Assembly (NCBI GenBank): GCA_031396695.1
Contig: JANNLG010000014.1
Location: 1 to 32,171, forward strand
Source of the DNA: VGRW01 sp031396695
GTDB taxonomy: Bacteria > Myxococcota_A > UBA9160 > SZUA-336
Direction: 5' to 3'
DNA: 32,171 nt
Numbering within the stretch: the stretch's first letter is position 1; each line of letters opens with the position of its first letter. Shown here piece by piece: positions 1-7,345 of this stretch. The notes beneath the pieces are model-generated. The model ran no database searches and had not been told where the DNA came from. It saw nothing but the letters and a program-made list of their open reading frames with translations. The translations under genes and the position numbers were made by a program.

Positions 1-3
1 GGA

Positions 4-54
4 GCCCTCAGCCCATATGAAGCCTCAGCCAGAGGAAGCCCTCAGCCCATACGG
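4..54. repeat. imperfect 17-bp tandem repeat at the window edge
   Basis: Three 17-base units lie head to tail at 4-20, 21-37 and 38-54. Units 1 and 3 share a run that matches exactly over 15 bases (3-17 and 37-51); the middle unit is diverged. Read on the minus strand, the units resemble the last codons of the ketoreductase gene that ends at 62 (ATG-GCC-TGA-G becomes ATG-GGC-TGA-G), so they look like repeated copies of that gene end. Each ATG in the repeat is followed one codon later by TGA, so no protein of any length starts here. Confidence 0.7.
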
Positions 55-61
55 AGCGGTC

Positions 62-802
62 TCAGGCCATGCCGCCGTTCATGCCACCATTGACGGAGAT
101 CGTCTCGCCCGTGACGTAGCTCGCGGCGTCCGAGAGCAGGAACGCGACGACGGCGGCGACCTCCTCGGGCCGCCCGATCCGACGCATCGGGATCAGGTTC
201 GCGAGCTGCTCCGTCGGGAGACCCTGCAGCATCTCGGTTTCGATCAGGCCCGGCGCGACGCAATTGACGGTGATCTTCCGCTTCGCGAGCTCGAGGGAGA
301 GGGCGCGCGTCGCCCCGATGAGCCCCGCCTTCGAGGCGCTGTAGTTGACCTGACCGCGGTTGCCGATCTGGCCCGCGATCGACGAGAGCACGACGATCCG
401 ACCGCCCTCGCGTGCGCGGACCATCGGCATCACGAGGGGGTGGAGCACGTTGTAGAAGCCGTCGAGGTTGGTGTGGAGCACGCGGTCCCAGGCGTCGCCG
501 CTCATGGCGGGAAACGCGGCGTCGGCGTGGATGCCGGCCGCGAGCACCACACCCCAATACGCGCCGTGCTCGCGCACGTCCGACTCGAGCGCGCGCGCGG
601 CGGCGTCGCGGTCGGCCACGTCGAAGCGGAGCAGGACGGCTTCGCGGTCCAGCGCGCGGATCTCCTTCGCGAGCGTCTCGGCCTCCGCGTCGCGGCTCTT
701 GTAGTTGAGCGCCAGCTCGAAGCCCGCGTGCGCGAGACCGAGCGAGATCGCGCGGCCGATGCCGCGGCTCGCGCCGGTGACGAGCACGCGCCGCGCGCTC
801 AC
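62..802 (-). CDS. FabG-type 3-oxoacyl-ACP reductase of an aryl-polyene pathway
   Basis: A short-chain dehydrogenase/reductase of 246 residues, the usual FabG length. It shows the NADPH-binding TGASRGIG motif at 10-17, an NxxG-like AAG at 88-90, and the catalytic Ser141/Tyr154/Lys158 set (YSASK). Within the pathway it would reduce the 3-ketoacyl-ACP formed in each polyketide-like extension round. The start is GTG at 802 because it forms a GTGA overlap with the stop of the upstream dehydratase and puts the Rossmann motif at the normal distance from the N-terminus; longer readings are arginine-rich shadow sequence. The dehydratase-then-ketoreductase order matches known aryl-polyene clusters (ApeP-ApeQ as recalled), where a ketosynthase follows. 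That gene would lie beyond the left edge. Confidence 0.93.
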   Translation of the reverse strand: MSARRVLVTGASRGIGRAISLGLAHAGFELALNYKSRDAEAETLAKEIRALDREAVLLRFDVADRDAAARALESDVREHGAYWGVVLAAGIHADAAFPAMSGDAWDRVLHTNLDGFYNVLHPLVMPMVRAREGGRIVVLSSIAGQIGNRGQVNYSASKAGLIGATRALSLELAKRKITVNCVAPGLIETEMLQGLPTEQLANLIPMRRIGRPEEVAAVVAFLLSDAASYVTGETISVNGGMNGGMA

Positions 803-1257
803 GACGGCGCACCCGGCGCCCGCGCGAGCGCGTCCGAGACGTACACCGAGAGGGTGCCCGTCGCGACCACTTCCACTCCGGCGCGCAGCGCGCATTCGAA
901 CGAGGCGAGCGCGCCCGCGCCGCCCGCGAAGCGCGCCTCGACCTCGAGCTCCTCGCCGGCCGCGAATCGAGCACGCTCGAGCGCCACGCGCTTCGCGCCG
1001 ACCAGCAGCCCGGGTGACGGCGCGCGTCCGTCGCGATGCGCGACCAGTCCTCCGTGCGCGGCGATGCACTGCGCCATCCACTCGAGCGCGACCCAGGCCG
1101 GCACGCCCCCGTCCGCGTCGCGGAACAGCTCGCTCGCGGACGGATCGAGCGCACAGACCGTGAGCTCCGGCGCGTGCGCGAGCACGCGGGCGAGCAGGAG
1201 CATCGGCCCCGAGTGAGGCAGGAGCTCGGCGAGCTCGGGAAAATCCGCTTCGCTCAT
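799..1257 (-). CDS. 3-hydroxyacyl-ACP dehydratase, ApeP-like (COG4706 type)
   Basis: A 152-residue hotdog-type protein. Its N-terminal LLPHSGPMLLL motif (about 13-23) and the later EWMAQ...AAHGG region are typical of the small dehydratases found in aryl-polyene and related clusters. It would remove water from 3-hydroxyacyl-ACP to leave a trans double bond that stays in the growing polyene. The ATG at 1257 overlaps the stop of the upstream acyltransferase as ATGA, and its own stop overlaps the reductase start as GTGA, so the three genes are probably translationally coupled. A longer reading to 1476 is rejected because its first 73 residues are shadow sequence. Family assignment rests on motif recognition. 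Confidence 0.88.
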   Translation of the reverse strand: MSEADFPELAELLPHSGPMLLLARVLAHAPELTVCALDPSASELFRDADGGVPAWVALEWMAQCIAAHGGLVAHRDGRAPSPGLLVGAKRVALERARFAAGEELEVEARFAGGAGALASFECALRAGVEVVATGTLSVYVSDALARAPGAPS

Positions 1258-2219
1258 CGCTGTCCGCTCTGCTCGAGCGCGCGCTGCCCGTCGCGGAAGA
1301 AGTCGTACCAGTTGAACCACTGCAGCGGGGAGCGGAGACAGTGGGATTCGAACTTGCGCACCCACGACTCGAGCGCCTCGCGTGCGACCTTCTCGCGCTC
1401 CGCGCGGGGAACGGACCCGCCCGCGAAGATCGGCTCGGTCACGGCGAAGTAGCGCGCGTCGCCGGTCGACGTGCACAGCGACAGGAACATGGGCGCACCC
1501 AGCACGACGCCGAGCAGGAACGGAGACAACGGGAACGCCACGCGGCGCCCGACGAAGAGCGTCTCGACCGGGCGCTCGCGCCCGCCCGGATGCACGCGGT
1601 CGGCCAGGATGCCGACGAACTCACCGCGCTCGAGACAGGCCTTGATCTCGAACGCGCTCTGGACGGAGCCCGGGTCGAGGTGGATCACGCGCACCAGACT
1701 CTCGCCGCCGAGCGACGCGAAGAACGCGGTCACGCGCTCGGAGCGCGCGGTGAACATCAGCACGTTCACGCGCAGCCCGTACTGCTTCGAGATCAGGCGC
1801 AGCATGTCGAAGCTGCCCAGGTGCGCGCCGAGCAGGATTCCGCCGCGTCCCTCGCGCGCGAGCGCGAGCAGCGCCTCGCCGCCGCGGTGATCGATCGCGA
1901 AGCTCTCCGTCTCGCCGGCCCACAGCACCATGCGGTCGAAGATGTTCACCGCGAACGCGTGCATGTGGCGCAGCGTCGTGCGAATGCCCGGCCGCTCGCG
2001 CAGCGCGACCCGCCCGCCGGGCGCGTTCCAGACCGCCTCGAGCCATTCGCGCGAGACGCGGCGCTCGAGCGACGACGTCACGAAGAAGTACACCGCGATC
2101 GGCCAGAGCAGGAGCCACCGCGCTTGCCAGCCGAGCGCGCGGTACAGGAAGCGCGCGAAGCGGAGTCCCAGGACCGTGCCGCGCTCGACCCGACGCGCCC
2201 AGGCGGACGACTCGCTCAT
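1254..2219 (-). CDS. LpxL/LABLAT-like lysophospholipid or lipid acyltransferase
   Basis: A 321-residue acyltransferase of the lipid A biosynthesis type. The HxxxxD catalytic motif is His133 to Asp138 in GAHLGSFD. A hydrophobic stretch at about 35-48 should anchor it to the inner membrane, and the Arg-rich ends fit a cytoplasmic membrane face. In enteric aryl-polyene clusters a GT2 glycosyltransferase and an acyltransferase of this type form one bifunctional protein (ApeJ, as recalled); here they are separate genes. Its likely job is acylating the sugar- or lipid-bearing polyene head, which is inference. The gene starts at ATG 2219, 22 bases after the glycosyltransferase stop, and that spacer is part of a tandem duplication. 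Its end overlaps the dehydratase by 4 bases. Confidence 0.85.
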   Translation of the reverse strand: MSESSAWARRVERGTVLGLRFARFLYRALGWQARWLLLWPIAVYFFVTSSLERRVSREWLEAVWNAPGGRVALRERPGIRTTLRHMHAFAVNIFDRMVLWAGETESFAIDHRGGEALLALAREGRGGILLGAHLGSFDMLRLISKQYGLRVNVLMFTARSERVTAFFASLGGESLVRVIHLDPGSVQSAFEIKACLERGEFVGILADRVHPGGRERPVETLFVGRRVAFPLSPFLLGVVLGAPMFLSLCTSTGDARYFAVTEPIFAGGSVPRAEREKVAREALESWVRKFESHCLRSPLQWFNWYDFFRDGQRALEQSGQR

Positions 2220-2245
2220 CGCTCGTCCTTCGCGCGCAACTTCAT
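2216..2245 (-). other. nine-codon mini-ORF created by junction duplication
   Basis: Between the glycosyltransferase and the acyltransferase, the minus strand reads ATG, eight codons and TGA. Its ATG overlaps the glycosyltransferase stop as ATGA, and its own stop overlaps the acyltransferase ATG as ATGA. The encoded MKLRAKDER echoes the glycosyltransferase C-terminus (LRAKDAR). It is probably a by-product of the duplication at 2217-2266 and not a selected gene. Its translation could still help ribosomes reach the next start. Confidence 0.35.
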
Positions 2246-2266
2246 CGCGCGTCCTTTGCGCGCAAC
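2217..2266. repeat. 26-bp-period tandem duplication at a gene junction
   Basis: Bases 2217-2240 and 2243-2266 match at 22 of 24 positions (differences at 2223/2249 and 2231/2257). Each copy holds an ATGA stop/start overlap on the minus strand. One copy now ends the glycosyltransferase and the other begins the acyltransferase, so an original 4-base overlap has become a 22-base gap. Confidence 0.85.
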
Positions 2267-2976
2267 AATCGCGGAACGCGCGCGAGCATGCCCGCCCAGA
2301 GCCGCGCGTAGGTCGCGGCCATCGCCGGGTAGTCGCGCACGACGTCGAAGTGCGAGAGGCCGCCGGACGGGTACGAGACCCGCACCGGCACGTTCACGAC
2401 CTTTGCTCCCGCCCACACGCAGCGCACCGCGAACTCGGGGTCGAACTCCATGCGCGGACCGTGGGCGTGGTCGTCGAGCACGCGCAGCGCGAGCGCGAGC
2501 GGCACCCCCCGCATTCCGCACAGGGGATCGTGGACGTCGAGCGAGAGCGTGGCGAGCCAGACCGCCGCGCGCGAGAGCTGGCGAGCCCAGATGCGCGCGA
2601 GCGGCGCGCTCTCGTCGAAGACCGGATAGCCGAGCACGATCGCGTCCGGGGATTTCTGCATCGCCTCGAGGAACGCGGGCACGGCGGAGACGTCGTGCTG
2701 GCCGTCGGCATCGAGCTGCACGGCGTGCGTGAAGCCCTGCGCCGCGGCGAGCCGGTAGCCGGCCGCGAGCGCGACGCCCTTGCCTCGGTTGACCGGCAGA
2801 CGGTGCACCGACACGTTGGGGAGCTCGCGCTCGGCGCGCTCGAGCAGGGCCAGCGTCGGCGCGGCGCTGCCGTCGTCGACCACCAGACACCGCAATGCGT
2901 AGGGCGCGAGCGACTCCAGCACGCCGCGCAACGGCACGCCGTGGTCGAAGCAAGGGATCAGCAGGCAAGGCTTCAC
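2242..2976 (-). CDS. GT2 family glycosyltransferase (dolichyl-phosphate-mannose-synthase-like)
   Basis: A 244-residue GT-A fold glycosyltransferase. The nucleotide-binding VVDDGS motif is at 32-37, the NRGKG motif at 63-67, and the metal-binding DADGQ (DXD) at 89-93. A CGMRG motif follows further down, as in polyprenyl-phosphate sugar transferases. There is no clear C-terminal membrane segment. In aryl-polyene clusters this enzyme is thought to add a sugar to the polyene or its lipid anchor; the donor cannot be read from the sequence. GTG at 2976 is chosen as start because it forms a GTGA overlap with the ligase stop and begins right at the conserved KPCLLIP strand. The C-terminus lies in a duplicated 26-bp unit. 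Confidence 0.9.
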   Translation of the reverse strand: MKPCLLIPCFDHGVPLRGVLESLAPYALRCLVVDDGSAAPTLALLERAERELPNVSVHRLPVNRGKGVALAAGYRLAAAQGFTHAVQLDADGQHDVSAVPAFLEAMQKSPDAIVLGYPVFDESAPLARIWARQLSRAAVWLATLSLDVHDPLCGMRGVPLALALRVLDDHAHGPRMEFDPEFAVRCVWAGAKVVNVPVRVSYPSGGLSHFDVVRDYPAMAATYARLWAGMLARVPRLLRAKDAR

Positions 2977-4799
2977 GTCGCGGGCTCCGAAGCGGGCTCC
3001 AGACGCACCCGGCCGCTGGCGAAAATCCGCTCGCCGTCGCGCAGCTCGAAGCGCAGGCTGTCGCGCGCCTCGGCGAGCTCGAGCGCGAGCGTGAAGCGCT
3101 GTTCCGGCAGCAGCGCGTCGCGGAAGCGCAGGCCCTCGAGCGCGCGAACACGCGGCGGGGCTCCGAGCAGCTCGGCCGCCGCGAGCATCACCCAGTGCAG
3201 CTGCACCACGCCGGCCACGACCGGCTGGCCGGGAAAGTGCCCCTCGAGAAAGGCCAGGTCCGCGGGCACGAGCAGCTCGCGCTCGAGCGTGGCCGAGGAG
3301 CGCCGCTCCGCGAGCACGACGGGCGCGAGCACCGGCGCGCGCTCGCCCGACTGCTCGAGCAGCTCGATCAGCGCCGCCTGTGGCGTCTTGCCCTGCGCGT
3401 CGCGCGGCAGCTCGGCGACGTAGCGCCACGCGCGCGGCAGCAGCACGCGATCCCAGTACGCGGCGAGGTGTTCCGAAAGGCGAGCCCCGAGCGAGCGCCG
3501 GCCGTGCGCTTCGAGCGCGCTCTGGCCCGCGTCGCTGAGCGCCACGACCGCGCCCACGCGCGCGTCGCCGACCAGCTCGAACGGCACGAGCGCGGCGTCG
3601 GCCACGAACGGGTGCGCGCGCAGGGCACTCTCCATCTCGGGCAGCGATAGCCGCTTCTCGCCGATCTTCACGATCCGGTCGACGCGGCCGAGCAGCCGGA
3701 AGCGCCCCGGCCCGAGCAGCTCCGCGCGATCTCCCATGCGCGTCTGCTGCATCGGCTCGGGCTCAGCGGTCGCGGGTCCGAGGCTCGCGTAGGGCGAGCG
3801 CACGACCAGCTGGCCCTCGAGCCCCGGCTCGACCGAGAGCTCGAGCTCCACGTTGGGAAACGCTCGGAACTCCGCGTTCTCGCCGGCTCTCGTCTGCTGG
3901 CGCCAGGCCACGCCGCCGGTCTCGGTGGAGCCGAAGATCTCGATCGGCGCGTCGCCGATCCGCGCAGCGATCGCGACCGCGACGGCCTCGTCGAGCGGCC
4001 CTCCCGAAGAGAAGATCGCGCGCGAAGTCGCGCGCAGCTCCGCGAGTCCGGCGTCGCCGCTCATGCGCCGCAGGTGCACCGGCGTGGTGACGAGCGCGAA
4101 CCCGCCCGTGCTCTGCGCGAGGCGCGGAAAAAGCTCCTCCGTGTGCAGGTACGTGTCGGCGCAAAACGCGCGGCCGGCGGCGAGCGGCCATAGCACCCGG
4201 ATCAACAGCCCGTACAGGTGCTGCTGCGAGACGGTCGCGAACACGCGCGCGTCCGGACCGAGGCGCGCGCCGAACAGCGTCTCGAGCGCCGCCACCTCTC
4301 GGTCGAGGTGGCGCAGCGCCTTCGGCACGGATTTGCCCGGCCCCGTGCTGCCCGACGTGGAGAGCTCGGCGATCGGGAGCTCGCCAGCGAGCGACTCGAA
4401 ACGAGCACCCGCGAGCGGCGCGAAGCCGAGCGGATCGATGCGCGGCAGGCGCGCGAGCTCCGCTGCCGCCACGCTCGCGTCGACCAGCGCGCCGTCCACC
4501 TGAGCGGCCAGCGCTGCGATCGTGCCGGGCTGGCGATTGGGCGCGAGCAGCGCGATCGCGCCGCTGTGCGCGAGCGCGAAGAGTCCGACCGCGAACGCGT
4601 AGCTGTCCTCGGTGTAGAGCAGGAAGCGCGCGCCGCGGCGGCGGCGGAGCTCGAGCACGAGCGCGCCGACCCGGCCCGAGAAGTCGGCGAAGCTGCGCAC
4701 GCCGTCGCGCGCGAACGCGACCACGGAATCCGGTGGGCGGCCCACGCGAAGCAGGTCCGCGAGCGGCACGAAGCGCGAGGCGAACGCGGTCGGCTGCAC
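2973..4799 (-). CDS. acyl/aryl-AMP ligase fused to a hotdog dehydratase (ApeH-ApeI-like)
   Basis: A 608-residue two-domain protein. Residues 1-480 are an adenylate-forming ligase, with the P-loop STSGSTGPGKS at 147-157, the IFGSTETGG motif at 288-296, Asp357 (A7), the GRVDRIVKIGEKR hinge at 371-383 and Lys471 in the A10 loop. Residues about 495-608 are a FabZ/ApeI-like hotdog domain with HFPG at 521-524. The first half should activate an aryl acid and load it on one of the neighbouring carrier proteins; the second should dehydrate hydroxyacyl intermediates. The GTG start at 4799 has a GAGGA ribosome site at 4809-4813 overlapping the carrier-protein stop. In enteric clusters these functions sit in two proteins, so the fusion is worth noting. 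Confidence 0.9.
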   Translation of the reverse strand: MQPTAFASRFVPLADLLRVGRPPDSVVAFARDGVRSFADFSGRVGALVLELRRRRGARFLLYTEDSYAFAVGLFALAHSGAIALLAPNRQPGTIAALAAQVDGALVDASVAAAELARLPRIDPLGFAPLAGARFESLAGELPIAELSTSGSTGPGKSVPKALRHLDREVAALETLFGARLGPDARVFATVSQQHLYGLLIRVLWPLAAGRAFCADTYLHTEELFPRLAQSTGGFALVTTPVHLRRMSGDAGLAELRATSRAIFSSGGPLDEAVAVAIAARIGDAPIEIFGSTETGGVAWRQQTRAGENAEFRAFPNVELELSVEPGLEGQLVVRSPYASLGPATAEPEPMQQTRMGDRAELLGPGRFRLLGRVDRIVKIGEKRLSLPEMESALRAHPFVADAALVPFELVGDARVGAVVALSDAGQSALEAHGRRSLGARLSEHLAAYWDRVLLPRAWRYVAELPRDAQGKTPQAALIELLEQSGERAPVLAPVVLAERRSSATLERELLVPADLAFLEGHFPGQPVVAGVVQLHWVMLAAAELLGAPPRVRALEGLRFRDALLPEQRFTLALELAEARDSLRFELRDGERIFASGRVRLEPASEPAT

Positions 4800-4811
4800 C
4801 GCTCGCGGTCC

Positions 4812-5090
4812 TCAGCCGGCCTTTTCGGGAGCGGAGAGACGCGCGGCGATCACCGCGACGATCTGCTCCAGGGAGCGCATCTGCTCGATCTCGTCGTCGG
4901 AGAGCGCGAGACCGAGATCCTCTTCGACCCAGCTCGCGAGCGCGACCGCGTCGAGGCTGTCGAGGTCGAGGTCCGCCTCGAGGTTGGTCTGCATCGAGAT
5001 CTCGTCAGCGGACACGTCGAACTCGCGCACGAGGATCGCGACCACCCGCGAGAAGATTTCCTGGTTCGTGAGCGCCGCCGGGGGTTTCAC
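4812..5090 (-). CDS. acyl carrier protein (first of the pair nearest the ligase)
   Basis: A 92-residue acidic carrier protein with the phosphopantetheine attachment site DLDSLD, Ser45. It would carry the growing polyene chain or the aryl starter as a thioester. It sits between a second carrier protein (7 bases upstream) and the ligase-dehydratase (12 bases downstream), as in aryl-polyene clusters, which usually have two. The start is GTG at 5090. No better in-frame start preserves the first helix. Which carrier takes the starter and which takes extension units cannot be told from sequence. Confidence 0.92.
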   Translation of the reverse strand: MKPPAALTNQEIFSRVVAILVREFDVSADEISMQTNLEADLDLDSLDAVALASWVEEDLGLALSDDEIEQMRSLEQIVAVIAARLSAPEKAG

Positions 5091-5097
5091 GGCGCGC

Positions 5098-5367
5098 TCA
5101 CGCTGCCCGTTGCGCGGTGACGAAATCGGCGAGGCTCCGGACCGATGCGAAGATGCGCCGGTTCTCGTCCGGGTCGTCTTCGATCTTGACGCCGTAGCGC
5201 TCCTCGAGCGCCATCGCGAGCTCGAGCGCGTCGATCGAATCGAGGCCGAGCCCTTCGACGAAAAGCGGCGCGTCGGTTTCGATCTCCTCGGGCGCGATGT
5301 CCTCGAGCACGAGCGCTTCGACGATCAGCTTCTTGAGCTCGGCCTCGAGATTCTCAGTCCGTTGCAT
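5098..5367 (-). CDS. acyl carrier protein (second of the pair)
   Basis: An 89-residue acidic carrier protein with the attachment motif GLDSID, Ser44 counting from the chosen start. ATG at 5367 is preferred over the in-frame GTG at 5373 because an AAGGAG ribosome site (5373-5378) stands five bases before the ATG and would be impossibly close to the GTG. The first codons overlap the end of the upstream acyltransferase gene by 14 bases. Its sequence differs clearly from the neighbouring carrier (Ile against Leu after the Ser, and a longer acidic third helix), so the two probably have different partners. Confidence 0.92.
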   Translation of the reverse strand: MQRTENLEAELKKLIVEALVLEDIAPEEIETDAPLFVEGLGLDSIDALELAMALEERYGVKIEDDPDENRRIFASVRSLADFVTAQRAA

Positions 5368-6136
5368 CAGCACTCCTTGCCTCGAACCGCTCGCGCAGCG
5401 CCCGGGTGAGCACGCGCGCGGCCATGACGGACGACTCCGTTCCGTCGAGGTAGTCCTTCGCGACCACCGGCTCGCCCACGCGGAACGTCCAGCGCGGCCG
5501 CCGCGCGGGAACGTCGTACCACTTCTGGCCCTTCATCAGAGACGGCGGCTCCACCCGGATGTAGACCGGGAGCATATCCAAGCCAGTCTCGAGTGCGATG
5601 TGGGCGGCCCCGCGCTGGAAGCGGCCGAGCCCGCCCCCGGGCGAGCGCGTGCCCTCGGGGAAGACCAGCAGCGTGCGCTGCTCGGCGAGGAACCCTACGG
5701 AGGTCCGAACGATTTCGGCCGCGCCCACGTGGTTCGAGACGTAGTCGGCCTCGCGCACCGATCCGCGCAGCCAGAAGTTCTCGGCGTATTCGCGCCCCAC
5801 GATGCAGTCGGCCTGCGGCAGCTGCGAGACGATCAGTAGCGTGTCGATCAGCGACGGATGGTTCGCCACGATCAGCTTGCGACCGGGAGCGCTGAGCCGC
5901 TCGAAGCCGTGGAACCGCGCCTCGATCAGGCCGAGCCCTTTCATCAGGCCCGCGTGCACGCGATACGCGCGGTGGATCGCGCGCTGCGCGCGCCGCCAGC
6001 GCTCCGGCGTGCGCCGATCCCAGAGCCCTCGAAACGGCAGCCAAACGGCGCCGAGCCACAAGCTGATCAGTCCCAGCGCCGCGAAGGCGACGCCAGTCCT
6101 CAGCGCTCGCCACGCCGTCGAGATTCTCGCGGGCAT
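5354..6136 (-). CDS. 1-acyl-glycerol-3-phosphate acyltransferase-like protein (PlsC family)
   Basis: A 260-residue LPLAT protein with one N-terminal membrane segment (about 12-36). The acyltransferase blocks are NHPSLID (His93, Asp98) and FPEGTRSPGG (159-168). PlsC-family enzymes move an acyl group from a thioester to a hydroxyl. Homologous genes stand just upstream of the carrier-protein pair in aryl-polyene clusters and may place the finished polyene on its lipid or glycolipid anchor (inference). The gene is first in the leftward operon, with a plausible promoter at 6177-6206. The start is ATG 6136. Confidence 0.88.
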   Translation of the reverse strand: MPARISTAWRALRTGVAFAALGLISLWLGAVWLPFRGLWDRRTPERWRRAQRAIHRAYRVHAGLMKGLGLIEARFHGFERLSAPGRKLIVANHPSLIDTLLIVSQLPQADCIVGREYAENFWLRGSVREADYVSNHVGAAEIVRTSVGFLAEQRTLLVFPEGTRSPGGGLGRFQRGAAHIALETGLDMLPVYIRVEPPSLMKGQKWYDVPARRPRWTFRVGEPVVAKDYLDGTESSVMAARVLTRALRERFEARSADATD

Positions 6137-6176
6137 CCGCTCTACGTGCCCCCCGAATCGTGCTCGGAACTGCGCA

Positions 6177-6206
6177 AGTCTACCACCGTGCTTCTCGCGG
6201 TGTAAA
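6177..6206 (-). promoter_or_regulatory. putative sigma70-type promoter of the leftward polyene operon
   Basis: On the minus strand, TTTACA (6206-6201) and TAGACT (6182-6177) are separated by 18 bases. They match the -35 and -10 consensus at five and four of six positions. Transcription would begin near 6170 and leave a leader of about 34 bases before the ATG at 6136. This 94-base gap (6137-6230) is the only sizeable space upstream of the operon. AT-rich hexamers are scarce in this GC-rich DNA, which raises their weight, but the call rests on sequence alone. Confidence 0.4.
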
Positions 6207-6230
6207 CGAGCGCCGCTGCATCGGATCCCG

Positions 6231-6614
6231 CTACGCGCTCGGGTCGTAGGTGACCTTGATGACCTTCAGCCCGCCGCTGTAGCGGTTGCGCGAGAAGGTG
6301 ATCAGGCCCTTGCCTTTGTAGGTCCATTCCTGGCGCGACGTGTCGCTGCCGTAGTACCAGGGGATCCAGGCCTTGCCGGTCATGTAGTCCTTGCTGGTGG
6401 TCGGCTCGCCCAGGATCTTCCGCACGTCGGTCTCGGTCATGCCGTTCGTGACCTTGCCGAACGCGTGACCGGACGGGATCGGAATGGCCGGCTTGGCGGC
6501 TTCCTTGGCGGCGGGCGCGGCGGCCGAATCACCGCCCCGGTTCGCGCACCCGGAAAACACGCCCGCGGCGAACACGAGCACGAGAGCCGAAGCAAGAACA
6601 GGACGACGAGCCAT
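6231..6614 (-). CDS. small lipoprotein with a BamE/SmpA-like domain
   Basis: A 127-residue protein with a lipoprotein signal (hydrophobic 7-20, lipobox FSGC, Cys23), then an Ala/Pro/Lys-rich linker to about residue 50. The C-terminal domain has the pattern GxVTNGMTETDVRKILGEP seen in BamE/SmpA-type modules. Such proteins sit on the periplasmic face of the outer membrane, and true BamE supports beta-barrel assembly. Here the domain could serve another role, since many unrelated lipoproteins carry the fold. ATG at 6614 is set by a GGAGG site at 6620-6624 with five-base spacing. It diverges from the LolA-like gene and runs toward the polyene operon, 94 bases away. Confidence 0.72.
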   Translation of the reverse strand: MARRPVLASALVLVFAAGVFSGCANRGGDSAAAPAAKEAAKPAIPIPSGHAFGKVTNGMTETDVRKILGEPTTSKDYMTGKAWIPWYYGSDTSRQEWTYKGKGLITFSRNRYSGGLKVIKVTYDPSA

Positions 6615-6694
6615 GCAGACCTCCACCCCCCCCCGATCTTTCGGGCCGCGGCCGAGGCTAGCGCGGGCCGCCTGCTTTGTTTAGACCTGCGCGC
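6615..6694. promoter_or_regulatory. divergent intergenic region with C-tract and palindrome
   Basis: This 80-base gap separates the BamE-like lipoprotein (leftward) from the LolA-like gene (rightward). It contains the lipoprotein's GGAGG ribosome site (6620-6624), a run of nine C (6626-6634) and a perfect 10-base palindrome GGCCGCGGCC (6644-6653). No convincing -35/-10 pair was found in either direction. A homopolymer of this kind can slip in replication, but it lies outside both reading frames. Confidence 0.4.
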
Positions 6695-7345
6695 ATGAGG
6701 GCGCTCGGGATTCTGCTCATCGCCGTGTTTCTGCTCGGCGCCGATGCGCCGCCGCCCGAGGCGGCCGGCCCGGCGCCGTCGCTCACGCTCGACGAGCTGC
6801 TCGGGCACATGGCGACGACGCGCGGAGTGGTAGCCGAGTTCCACGAGGTGAAGCTGCTCGCGCTGCTCGAAGCGCCGCTCGAGACGCGCGGCACGCTCTA
6901 CTTCGTGCCGCCCGACAAGCTCGCGCGCGTCACCCAAAGCCCCGCCGAGACGCGGCTCCTGCTCAGCGGCGATCAGATGCGCTTCGAGGACGAGGCGGGC
7001 GCGAGCGACATCGACCTGTCCGCGAATCCGGTCGCGCGCCAGTTCGCCAACAACCTGATCGTGCTCTGGCGCGGCGACCGCGCGGCGCTCGAAGCCATCT
7101 ACCGGCTCGAGTTCTCGGCGGACGGGCCGCGCTGGAAGCTGGCGCTCGCGCCGAAGTCCGCGCCGCTCGATCGCTTCATCACGCACATCCGCATCTCCGG
7201 GGACGGCCGCGCGATCCTCGACATGGACCTGCTCGAGAGCGACGGCGACCGCACGCACACGGTGTTCGAGAAGACCGAGGTCGACCACGCCTTCAGTCCC
7301 GAGGAGGAGCGCGCGATCTTCGGGCCGCGCCAGCCTGCACCGTGA
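6695..7345 (+). CDS. LolA-like periplasmic lipid/lipoprotein carrier of the polyene export set
   Basis: A 216-residue protein with an N-terminal signal sequence (hydrophobic about 3-16, then ADAPPP). The rest follows the LolA-like layout: LLGHMATTRGVVAEFHEVK, a GTLYFVPPDKLAR strand and LLLSGDQMRFED. LolA proteins ferry hydrophobic cargo across the periplasm in an open beta-barrel. In aryl-polyene clusters a LolA-like protein is encoded directly before an MMPL exporter, as here, and is thought to help carry the polyene lipid to the outer membrane. ATG 6695 is chosen over the TTG at 6677 because the signal sequence begins there. The stop overlaps the exporter start as GTGA. Confidence 0.85.
   Translation: MRALGILLIAVFLLGADAPPPEAAGPAPSLTLDELLGHMATTRGVVAEFHEVKLLALLEAPLETRGTLYFVPPDKLARVTQSPAETRLLLSGDQMRFEDEAGASDIDLSANPVARQFANNLIVLWRGDRAALEAIYRLEFSADGPRWKLALAPKSAPLDRFITHIRISGDGRAILDMDLLESDGDRTHTVFEKTEVDHAFSPEEERAIFGPRQPAP

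Noticed and set aside
17..1216. 399-residue plus-strand open frame opposite the ketoreductase and dehydratase
   Set aside because: No domain or plausible composition; antisense to two genes with full catalytic motifs.
6183..6205. Hairpin (CACCG/CGGTG) as a possible terminator after the BamE-like gene
   Set aside because: The stem is only five bases with no T-tract, and it falls in the spacer of a better-supported promoter.
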